Shown piece by piece: positions 1-6,463 of a DNA stretch of 7,311 bases. The stretch's first letter is position 1. Every line of letters starts with the position of its first letter. Origin of the DNA: Thiotrichaceae bacterium UBA7359 (GTDB taxonomy: Bacteria; Pseudomonadota; Gammaproteobacteria; Eutrophobiales; Eutrophobiaceae); contig CAJJDJ010000057.1 of NCBI GenBank assembly GCA_905182825.1, positions 1 through 7,311 of the forward strand, written 5' to 3'. Both the position numbers and the translations under genes were made by a program. Below the pieces are notes generated by a model. That model was not told the origin of the DNA, did no database searches, and worked only from the letters and a program-made list of their open reading frames with translations.

Positions 1-1682
1 TAGCCCGAAAACTTGTACTTGATGGCTTGATCGAGGAAGAAAAAGCAAGAAACTTACTCGAAGAGGCACAAAAAAAGAAAAAAATTTTTATTAGCCTTTT
101 AGTTGAAAATAAGCTTGTTTCCAGTATTGATATTGCATTAGCTGCTGCGCAAGAGTTTGGCGCACCACTAGTGGACATTGATCTTTTTGAAATCGACCCT
201 GATGTTGTCAAACTAATAAAGAATGAAACTATTCTAAAGCATCATGCTTTACCGGTTTTTAAGCGCGGTAAACGTTTATATGTTGCGATTTCTGATCCCA
301 CAAATATTCAAGCTCTGGATGAAATAAAATTTGCAACAGGCTTAATAACACATGCTCTTATAGTTGAAGAAGATAAAATAACAAAATATATTGAACGTCT
401 AATAGAAGGGCAAGATGGCGATTTAAGCGCTATGGGCGACGATGATGACTATGATGACCTTGACGATTTAGAAGTTGCAGATGATGCCCCACAGGAACAA
501 GATGAAGGTGATATTGATGATGCACCGGTGGTACGTTTCGTCAATAAAGTATTATTGGATGCTATCAAGAAAGGCGCTTCGGATCTTCATTTCGAACCCT
601 ATGAAAAAACGTACCGCGTTCGCTTCCGTATAGATGGGGTTTTGATGGAAGTTGCAAAACCTCCGATGAGTTTATCCAATAAGATTGCGGCACGTATTAA
701 AGTTATGTCTAGGTTGGATGTTTCTGAACGTCGCGTGCCTCAAGATGGACGTATAAAACTCAAACTGTCTAAAACAAAATCTATCGATTTTCGTGTCAGT
801 ACTTGCCCAACACTATTTGGCGAGAAGTCTGTTATGCGTATTCTCGACTCAGATGCCGCAGCTCTTCAGATTGATCAGTTAGGGTATGAAGATCATCAGA
901 AAGAAGTATTTCTTAAAAATTTGCATAAACCTTATGGCATGTTTTTAGTTACTGGTCCGACAGGTTCCGGTAAAACTGTTTCTTTGTATACCGGCATTAA
1001 TATATTAAATAACTCAGATATTAATATTTCTACAGCAGAAGATCCTGTTGAAATAAACCTTGCTGGTGTTAATCAAGTACAAGTAGATGAACGAACCGGA
1101 ATGACTTTTGAAAAAGCACTAAAAGCTTTCTTGCGTCAGGATCCAGATATTATTTTAGTAGGTGAGGTTCGTGATATTAATACAGCATCGATTGCTGTAA
1201 AAGCAGCACAAACAGGGCACATGGTCATGTCGACCTTGCATACTAATGACGGACCACAAACTCTGACACGATTACAAGACATGGGTGTCCAAGCGTTTGC
1301 TGTCGCTACGAGTATAAATTTAATTACAGCTCAACGACTGCTTCGACGTTTAAACCCAAACAATCGAGTTTCATTTGAAATGCCTGATGATGCGTTAAAA
1401 GATGAAGGCTTTCCTGATAGTATGATCGAGAAAGGTATTAGCTTATTTGAACCCGGTGAAATTACTGAAGATAAGCCTGGTTATAAAGGTCGCGCGGGGA
1501 TTTATCAGGTTATGTCTATATCAGATGACATGAAACGATTAATAATCGAGGGTGCTAATGCGGTTCAATTGGCCGATCAATCTGCGGCTGAAGGTATTTG
1601 GGATATCAGGAGATCGGGCTTGATGAAAGCAGCTGATGGATTAACTAGTCTTTCCGAAGTTAATCGAGTAACCGTAGAGTAA
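1..1682 (+). CDS. pilB: Type IV pilus assembly ATPase PilB, 5' end cut by the window edge
   Basis: Cytoplasmic hexameric ATPase that powers pilus extension from the PilC platform. The frame is open to the left edge. Codons from base 3 read ARKLVLDGL, the usual PilB N-terminus, so the TTG at 27 is not the start; probably about ten residues are missing. Numbering from base 3: MshEN-type N-terminal domain about 1-125; acidic linker 146-173; GspE/PilB ATPase domain from about 175. Motifs seen: Walker A GPTGSGKT (318-325), Asp box with AEDP (345-348), Walker B DPDIILVGE ending in Glu388, and His box GHMVMSTLHTND (405-416). The extension-ATPase zinc motif (two CxxC pairs) is absent: the expected cysteines align with Asn451, Asn454, Ile487 and Asp490, although the flanking RRL and GYKGR motifs remain. 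pilC follows after 5 bases. GspE of type II secretion is the main alternative, but the adjacent pilC-pilD-coaE order supports PilB. Confidence 0.96.
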   Translation, partial: ARKLVLDGLIEEEKARNLLEEAQKKKKIFISLLVENKLVSSIDIALAAAQEFGAPLVDIDLFEIDPDVVKLIKNETILKHHALPVFKRGKRLYVAISDPTNIQALDEIKFATGLITHALIVEEDKITKYIERLIEGQDGDLSAMGDDDDYDDLDDLEVADDAPQEQDEGDIDDAPVVRFVNKVLLDAIKKGASDLHFEPYEKTYRVRFRIDGVLMEVAKPPMSLSNKIAARIKVMSRLDVSERRVPQDGRIKLKLSKTKSIDFRVSTCPTLFGEKSVMRILDSDAAALQIDQLGYEDHQKEVFLKNLHKPYGMFLVTGPTGSGKTVSLYTGINILNNSDINISTAEDPVEINLAGVNQVQVDERTGMTFEKALKAFLRQDPDIILVGEVRDINTASIAVKAAQTGHMVMSTLHTNDGPQTLTRLQDMGVQAFAVATSINLITAQRLLRRLNPNNRVSFEMPDDALKDEGFPDSMIEKGISLFEPGEITEDKPGYKGRAGIYQVMSISDDMKRLIIEGANAVQLADQSAAEGIWDIRRSGLMKAADGLTSLSEVNRVTVE

Positions 1683-1687
1683 TCATT

Positions 1688-2905
1688 ATGGCTAAATCAA
1701 ATGCATCTAGTATCTATACATATGAGGGCAAGGATAAGTCCGGTAAAAGTGTAAAAGGAGAGATGAGTGGTCAGTCTGATTCGATAGTCAAAGTTAAACT
1801 CAGACAACAAGGCATACAAACTACAAAAGTAAGAAAGAAAGCTAAGCCTTTACTAGGTGGAGGCAAACCTAAAATAGGAACAAAAGATATCACTGTCTTT
1901 AGTCGCCAATTAGCAACGATGATGTCATCTGGTGTGCCATTAGTTCAAGCTTTTGAAATTGTTGGTCGTGGGCATGAGAATGCAAGCATGCAAGATTTAA
2001 TTTTACAGGTTAAGGCACATGTTGAATCAGGTAATAGTTTAACAGAGGCACTGAAACAGCACCCTCGTCAGTTTGATGATCTTTATTGCAGTCTTGTCGA
2101 AGCAGGTGAGCAGGCCGGTATCCTAGAAGCTATTTTACATAAGCTTGCAGGTTATATGGAAAAATCTGAAGCATTAAAATCAAAGATTAAAGCAGCTTTA
2201 TTTTATCCTGGGGCTGTTGTCGCTGCTGCAATAATTGTTGTATCAATACTAATGATATTTGTAATTCCGCAATTTTCAGCCATGTTCGGCAACTTTGGTG
2301 CTGACTTACCAACGTTGACACAATTTTTAGTCGACACATCAGATATGTTTGTTGACTATTGGTACATTATCTTTGGCGTCATAGGGGGTACCGTTTTCGG
2401 TTTAAAGGAATTAAAACAAAGGTCCATTGCTGCTCAGCATTTTTTAGATCGTGCCATTTTGAAAGTCCCAGTTATTGGCGACGTTATGGAAAAAGCAGCA
2501 ATAGCACGTTTTGCTCGAACACTAGAAACTATGTTTGCTGCGGGTACGCCTTTGGTCGAAGCTATGGTTTCAGTGGCTGGCGCTTGCGGTAATATTGTAT
2601 ATTATGATGCTACAATGAAAATGAAAGACGAAGTCTCAACAGGAACGCAACTTCAAGCATCCATGAGAGACAGCGCTTTATTTCCAAACATGGTTGTACA
2701 AATGGTTGCTATCGGTGAAGAATCTGGTGCCATTGATACCATGCTAGGTAAAGTAGCGGATTGGTACGAACAAGAAGTAGATGATGCTGTTGAATCCTTG
2801 ACCAGCCTACTTGAACCGGCAATCATGGCATTTCTAGGTGTCGTTATCGGTGGCATAGTAATTGGCATGTACCTGCCAATCTTTAAGATGGGTTCCGTCG
2901 TCTAA
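1688..2905 (+). CDS. pilC: Type IV pilus inner-membrane platform protein PilC
   Basis: Polytopic inner-membrane protein that couples PilB (and the retraction ATPase PilT) to pilin insertion and removal. At 405 residues it has the normal family length. It contains two T2SSF (GspF/PilC) domains: the first about 68-193, the second about 271-393. Each carries the duplicated pattern: FSRQLATMMSSGVPLVQAFE (71-90) in the first, FARTLETMFAAGTPLVEAM (275-293) in the second. Hydrophobic membrane segments lie at about 171-195, 223-241 and 376-397, with the family-typical ending MYLPIFKMGSVV. The ATG lies 5 bases after the pilB stop, with a weak GAG ribosome-binding element inside the end of pilB, so translation is probably coupled. 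The N-terminal YTYEGKDKSGKSVKGE matches the family's start. GspF is the less likely alternative, given the neighbours. Confidence 0.96.
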   Translation: MAKSNASSIYTYEGKDKSGKSVKGEMSGQSDSIVKVKLRQQGIQTTKVRKKAKPLLGGGKPKIGTKDITVFSRQLATMMSSGVPLVQAFEIVGRGHENASMQDLILQVKAHVESGNSLTEALKQHPRQFDDLYCSLVEAGEQAGILEAILHKLAGYMEKSEALKSKIKAALFYPGAVVAAAIIVVSILMIFVIPQFSAMFGNFGADLPTLTQFLVDTSDMFVDYWYIIFGVIGGTVFGLKELKQRSIAAQHFLDRAILKVPVIGDVMEKAAIARFARTLETMFAAGTPLVEAMVSVAGACGNIVYYDATMKMKDEVSTGTQLQASMRDSALFPNMVVQMVAIGEESGAIDTMLGKVADWYEQEVDDAVESLTSLLEPAIMAFLGVVIGGIVIGMYLPIFKMGSVV

Positions 2906-2977
2906 TAACAATAAGCCAAAAAAATGAATTATGTTTCATTAATCCACTAATTAATATTTAATCGATTATCAACTTAT

Positions 2978-2983
2978 AGAGAA
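2978..2983 (+). promoter_or_regulatory. Ribosome-binding site supporting the GTG start of pilD
   Basis: AGAGAA lies 5 bases before the GTG at 2989. The next in-frame ATG would be codon 25, inside the first membrane segment and after conserved N-terminal sequence, so this site decides in favour of the GTG. It is assigned from purine content and spacing only. Confidence 0.55.
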
Positions 2984-2988
2984 TATTC

Positions 2989-3867
2989 GTGTCAGATATT
3001 ATTGAATTGTTTATAGCTTACCAGAGTTTTTTCCTTGCCTCTGTTTTCGTCTTAGGACTAATGGTTGGTAGTTTTCTGAATGTTGTCATACTAAGGTTCC
3101 CTGTGATGATGGAAAGGGATTGGAAGGAACAATGTTGCGAATTGCTTGAGCTAGATGATCCTAATCTTGAAAAAAATAAATCAAAGTTTAATTTATTTAT
3201 CCCGCGTTCTCACTGCCAGAAATGTAAACACCAAATTTTGGCAATTGAAAATATCCCCGTTATTAGTTACCTTTTTCTTAAAGGAAAATGTCGTAATTGT
3301 AAAACCAATGTTTCTGTTCGTTACCCTTTAGTGGAAATTGCGAGTGGGGTTTCTGCAGTCATTGTTGCTTACTATTTTGGAGTTTCAACTCAGGCATTAT
3401 TCGGTCTAATTTTAACCTGGTCACTTATAGCTTTAAGTATGATCGATTTTGACACTCAATACTTACCTGATGACATTGTCTTACCGCTGCTTTGGCTTGG
3501 TATAATAGTAAATATTTTTGGAGAATTTATAGATCTTAAGTCAAGTGTTCTTGGTGCCATAATAGGTTATGGTACGTTTTGGTCTGTCAATATTATGTAC
3601 AAATTGGCTACCGGCAAAGAAGGTATGGGCCACGGTGATTTCAAATTATTGGCCATGTTAGGTGCATGGCTTGGTTGGAAATTACTTCCCTTAATAATAA
3701 TTTTATCATCTTGTGTTGGGGCTATTATCGGTATTTCATTAATAGTTTTTAAATCATATAACAGAAACACAAATATACCATTCGGTCCGTATCTAGCCAC
3801 CGCCGGTTGGATTTCTATGTTGTGGGGTTCATATATAATGTCAGCTTACTATAATGCTGTAATTTGA
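2989..3867 (+). CDS. pilD: Prepilin leader peptidase / N-methyltransferase PilD
   Basis: Inner-membrane aspartic protease that cleaves the leader of type IV prepilins and N-methylates the new first residue; it often also serves type II secretion pseudopilins. It has 292 residues, near the usual length of about 290. The N-terminal methylase domain contains the GSFLNVVILR motif (27-36) and the zinc-type pairs CQKC (76-79) and CRNC (101-104). The catalytic aspartates are Asp153 in MIDFD and Asp217 in the GxGD motif GMGHGD (212-217), which many homologues write as GMGYGD. About seven to eight hydrophobic segments are visible, the first near residues 12-36. All residues expected for both activities are present, so it should be bifunctional. 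It starts at GTG. An 83-base gap separates it from pilC, and coaE begins one base after its stop. Confidence 0.96.
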   Translation: MSDIIELFIAYQSFFLASVFVLGLMVGSFLNVVILRFPVMMERDWKEQCCELLELDDPNLEKNKSKFNLFIPRSHCQKCKHQILAIENIPVISYLFLKGKCRNCKTNVSVRYPLVEIASGVSAVIVAYYFGVSTQALFGLILTWSLIALSMIDFDTQYLPDDIVLPLLWLGIIVNIFGEFIDLKSSVLGAIIGYGTFWSVNIMYKLATGKEGMGHGDFKLLAMLGAWLGWKLLPLIIILSSCVGAIIGISLIVFKSYNRNTNIPFGPYLATAGWISMLWGSYIMSAYYNAVI

Positions 3868-3868
3868 G

Positions 3869-4483
3869 ATGAAAAAAATATTGAGTGTTGCATTAACTGG
3901 TGGTATCGGTACTGGTAAATCAACTGTCACATCAAAATTCCATGCACTTGGCACGCCAATTATAGATTCTGATATTATCTCAAGATCAATAGTAGAACCT
4001 GGAAAACCTTGTCTAGATGCTATAATTGGTGAATTTGGTAAAAATATATTAGATTTGAGAGGAGAAATTCACCGTCGTAAATTACGAAAAATTATTTTCA
4101 ATGATTCAGAGGCTAAAAAAAAGTTAGAGAATATACTTCATCCTGTTATTTATAAAGAGATAGATAAGGAGATCTCCAACATAGATTATGCATATTGTCT
4201 TATTGCTATACCTTTGCTCATTGAAACACGAGCAACAGACAGATTTGATCGTATTCTATTAATTGATGTCACAGAAAAAAAACAGCTCTTACGCGCTTCA
4301 AAGAGAGACAAAGCATCTATAAAATATATATCAGAAACTATTAAAAATCAGACTAGCAGAAATCAACGATTACACTATGCAGACGATATTATCGACAACA
4401 ATAATGAAGTTGAAAAACTTGATTATATAGTCGAAATGTTACACAAGAAGTATCTAAGATTATCTGAATCAAATAAATGCTAA
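3869..4483 (+). CDS. coaE: Dephospho-CoA kinase CoaE
   Basis: Cytoplasmic enzyme for the last step of coenzyme A synthesis: ATP-dependent phosphorylation of the 3'-hydroxyl of dephospho-CoA. The 204 residues match the family (E. coli 206). Walker A is GGIGTGKST (11-19), and the DSD at 33-35 follows with the conserved catalytic-position Asp33. The CoA-binding region has HP at 91-92 and IPLLIE at 114-119. The lid region carries R142 to RD (146-147), and the conserved ADDIIDNN lies at 171-178. The ATG is one base from the pilD stop (TGAGATG), which leaves little room for an independent ribosome-binding site and suggests translational coupling. coaE next to pilD is a common gammaproteobacterial arrangement and need not mean a shared function. 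Several A7-A8 runs reflect the AT-rich lysine codons. Confidence 0.97.
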   Translation: MKKILSVALTGGIGTGKSTVTSKFHALGTPIIDSDIISRSIVEPGKPCLDAIIGEFGKNILDLRGEIHRRKLRKIIFNDSEAKKKLENILHPVIYKEIDKEISNIDYAYCLIAIPLLIETRATDRFDRILLIDVTEKKQLLRASKRDKASIKYISETIKNQTSRNQRLHYADDIIDNNNEVEKLDYIVEMLHKKYLRLSESNKC

Positions 4484-4492
4484 TGAGCAAAA

Positions 4493-5269
4493 ATGATTAT
4501 GCAAAATAAAATAGCATATGAACAACCTCTTAACGAAAGAATGAGAAACTTTCTTCGATTAGAACACCTATTCAATCTCATCGATTTTAGATCTCAAGAA
4601 GCATCTGAATGGGATTGTAGAACTGTCCTTGAATCACTTCTCGAGATCAATGGTTTATTAAACAGATCTGATTTGAAAACTGAATTAATAAAAGAATTGA
4701 AACGACACATTTCAATCTTAGCATCTCTGAAGAATAATCCTGCTGTAAATGAAAATAGATTAAATTCTATCAATAACAATATGAGTGATCTATTAACAAT
4801 ACTATGTGGCAATGATTATCACCCAGGGACTTTATTAAAGGATGATGAATTAATCACTAGCATAAAACAGCGTACAAGCATCCCAGGAGGGACATGTGCT
4901 TTTGACCTACCTAGGTTTCATTACTGGCTTAATCAGCCCAGTTCTATCCGAAGGAAAGACCTAATTAAATGGATGACTGACTTAGAACCGATAAAAAAGT
5001 CAACCTTTATAGCCCTTGATATGGTTAGGAATAGCAGTGATCCGATTAGTGAAAAAGCGGAAACGGGTTTTTACCAAAGACCTCTAGATCCATCATTATC
5101 CTGCCAACTGATTAGAGTATTTCTGCCTACTGCTAGCCGTTATTATCCTGAGATTAGTGGTGGGAAACATCGTTTTACAATACGTTTCATGGAAGAATCA
5201 ACAACCGATTTTAGACCCGCTCAATCTAAAAATGATATTAACTTTGAACTACACTGCTGTATTTTATGA
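4493..5269 (+). CDS. zapD: Cell division protein ZapD (FtsZ-associated, formerly YacF)
   Basis: Cytoplasmic protein that binds the C-terminal tail of FtsZ and bundles protofilaments at the division ring. Against E. coli ZapD (247 residues) this 258-residue protein aligns along its length: YEQPLNERMRNFLRLE near the start, TELIKELKRH (63-72), the signature RTSIPGGTCAFDLPRFHYWL (127-146), GFYQ (192-195), YYPEISGGKHRFTIRFM (217-233) and the end INFELHCC. The start is uncertain: ATG at 4493 is 5 bases after a GAG, while ATG at 4499 would give MQNKIAYE, closer to the E. coli start (MQTQVLFE). The gene begins 9 bases after coaE, and its stop overlaps the yacG start in an ATGA. It contains no membrane segment. 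Confidence 0.96.
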   Translation: MIMQNKIAYEQPLNERMRNFLRLEHLFNLIDFRSQEASEWDCRTVLESLLEINGLLNRSDLKTELIKELKRHISILASLKNNPAVNENRLNSINNNMSDLLTILCGNDYHPGTLLKDDELITSIKQRTSIPGGTCAFDLPRFHYWLNQPSSIRRKDLIKWMTDLEPIKKSTFIALDMVRNSSDPISEKAETGFYQRPLDPSLSCQLIRVFLPTASRYYPEISGGKHRFTIRFMEESTTDFRPAQSKNDINFELHCCIL

Positions 5270-5451
5270 ATAATACTATATCGTGTCCTATCTGTAGAAG
5301 TGCTACTACTTTAGATGATTCTAATCTATTTCGTCCTTTTTGTTCTGATCGTTGTCGATTAGTAGACTTGGGTAAATGGGTCGATGAAAAATACAGTATT
5401 ACCAATTTTCCTGAGATGAATGAAGATAAAAATTATTCTTACGTACACTAA
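5266..5451 (+). CDS. yacG: DNA gyrase inhibitor YacG, small zinc-binding protein
   Basis: A 61-residue protein of the YacG family. In E. coli the family member binds GyrB and inhibits gyrase by blocking DNA binding; that role is from family knowledge. The zinc ligands are C7 and C10 (CPIC) and C26 and C30 (CSDRC). They sit in the conserved core FRPFCSDRCRLVDLGKWVDE (22-41), which matches FRPFCSKRCQLIDLGEW of E. coli. The C-terminal tail after about residue 44 is variable and acidic, as is usual. The ATG overlaps the zapD stop by 4 bases (ATGA), implying translational coupling and the last position in the operon. Its final 4 bases overlap the end of the converging mutT-type gene. Confidence 0.95.
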   Translation: MNNTISCPICRSATTLDDSNLFRPFCSDRCRLVDLGKWVDEKYSITNFPEMNEDKNYSYVH

Positions 5452-6431
5452 TCTACATAAAAATTTATATTTTTTCCTAATGCGTCTTTGTTCCAAACAG
5501 CTCCAAGCATAGCGACACCATAGGCACCACAAACGTTTGCAATTTTAAGATCCGATGGCCTCATTCCACCCAGAGCATATATTGGGAAATCGACTTCATT
5601 TATGAGTTTCTTAAATCTGTCCCAGCCCATAGCAATAGCTTCAGGATGACTAGCTGTAAATTTAACTGGTGACAAAAAAGCATAGTTAACATTTATTTCA
5701 GCTGCTTTAATCAGTTCTTCTTCATTATGGCAAGAAGCACCTAAGATATATCCTTCACTTATTGGTCTATTATTATGTTTCATCAACTCATTAGTATTAA
5801 GATGTATGCCATCAATTGAATATTTTTTTATATCTGTAGCAACACCATTTAGAATTAATTTTGCGTCATATCTTTCAGCTAAAACACATAATTTTTTTAC
5901 AATTTTTTGTTTTGAGTTATCTTTTTCTATCTTTAATCTTAGTTGAAAGTTCTTTAATCCCGCAACAAAAAAATTTTCCACTGCAGAATATAATTGCAGA
6001 TGGTCCTCATATGACTCTTTACTAATAACATACAAAGGAGCTAACAATATTGATTGGATAATATATTTATTCGCATCTGGAAACTTATAATCATTAAGTT
6101 TATTTATACTTACCCAACAGAACTCTTGGCTTTCTTTACTCTCTGGTATACCAGACCATTCGGTCACTTTAAAAACATCAAGTAGAACTTTTTTATCTTT
6201 ATAATCATGCTTAATTGATGTGTATGGAACTGTCTTATGTACTATGATTCCTAATTCCTCAAATAACTCACGCTTCAGGGCAGCATTAACATGCTCATTA
6301 TATTCAACCTTACCACCAGGGAATTCCCAATAACCTGCTAAATGTTGATTATTTGAACGTTTTGAAATCAGGACTTTATCTTTTGTAACGTTATATATAA
6401 CTCCAACTGCAACATGAGTTCTTTGATTCAT
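5448..6431 (-). CDS. mutT: MutT-type Nudix hydrolase fused to a thiamine-phosphate-synthase-like (ThiE/TenI) domain
   Basis: A two-domain cytoplasmic protein of 327 residues. The N-terminal half (1-130) is a MutT-like pyrophosphohydrolase, expected to remove 8-oxo-dGTP from the nucleotide pool. It has WEFPGGK (35-41) and a complete Nudix box G40-x5-E46-x7-R54-E55-x2-E58-E59-x-G61. FPDAN (117-121) matches FPPAN of E. coli MutT, whose Asn contacts the 8-oxoguanine base. The C-terminal half (about 133-315) is a ThiE/TenI-like TIM barrel: QLRLK (163-167), DGIHL (207-211), ILGASCH (229-235), LSPVKFTASHP (253-263), YALGGM (285-290) and GAYGVAML (302-309). The Mg-binding Asp after the barrel Asn is Gly196, and the lysine of the PTxTK loop is His262, so thiamine synthesis is doubtful. 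The same fusion next to argJ is known in Pseudomonas and relatives. argJ lies 32 bases upstream. The ATG at 6431 has only a weak purine stretch before it. Confidence 0.93.
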   Translation of the reverse strand: MNQRTHVAVGVIYNVTKDKVLISKRSNNQHLAGYWEFPGGKVEYNEHVNAALKRELFEELGIIVHKTVPYTSIKHDYKDKKVLLDVFKVTEWSGIPESKESQEFCWVSINKLNDYKFPDANKYIIQSILLAPLYVISKESYEDHLQLYSAVENFFVAGLKNFQLRLKIEKDNSKQKIVKKLCVLAERYDAKLILNGVATDIKKYSIDGIHLNTNELMKHNNRPISEGYILGASCHNEEELIKAAEINVNYAFLSPVKFTASHPEAIAMGWDRFKKLINEVDFPIYALGGMRPSDLKIANVCGAYGVAMLGAVWNKDALGKNINFYVD

Positions 6432-6463
6432 TTTTCAATTATTATTGCTACAAAAGTTAAAAC

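Noticed and set aside
27..29. TTG as the start codon of pilB
   Set aside because: The frame continues upstream to the edge and encodes ARKLVLDG, which matches the normal PilB N-terminus; the true start lies outside the window.
2359..2592. A 77-codon open frame within pilC on the plus strand
   Set aside because: It lies wholly inside pilC in another frame, has a low-complexity Arg/Phe/Ser/Tyr-rich translation, and matches no family; it is a shadow of pilC.
2653..2868. Minus-strand open frame opposite the pilC C-terminus
   Set aside because: It is antisense to conserved T2SSF sequence, rich in Ser/Thr/Met/Pro from reversed codons, and has no recognisable domain.
3567..3800. Minus-strand open frame opposite pilD
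   Set aside because: It is fully antisense to conserved PilD catalytic and membrane sequence, with no domain or ribosome-binding support.
4594..4812. Minus-strand open frame opposite zapD
   Set aside because: It is an antisense shadow of the well-matched zapD coding sequence.
5459..5474. AAAAAT/ATTTTT inverted repeat at the end of the mutT-type gene as a terminator
   Set aside because: The 6-bp stem contains only A-T pairs and is too weak; it is a by-product of AT-rich coding for NINFY.
6432..6463. Promoter or terminator between argJ and the mutT-type gene
   Set aside because: The 32-base AT-rich gap shows no hairpin and no convincing -35/-10 pair; co-transcription is the simpler reading.
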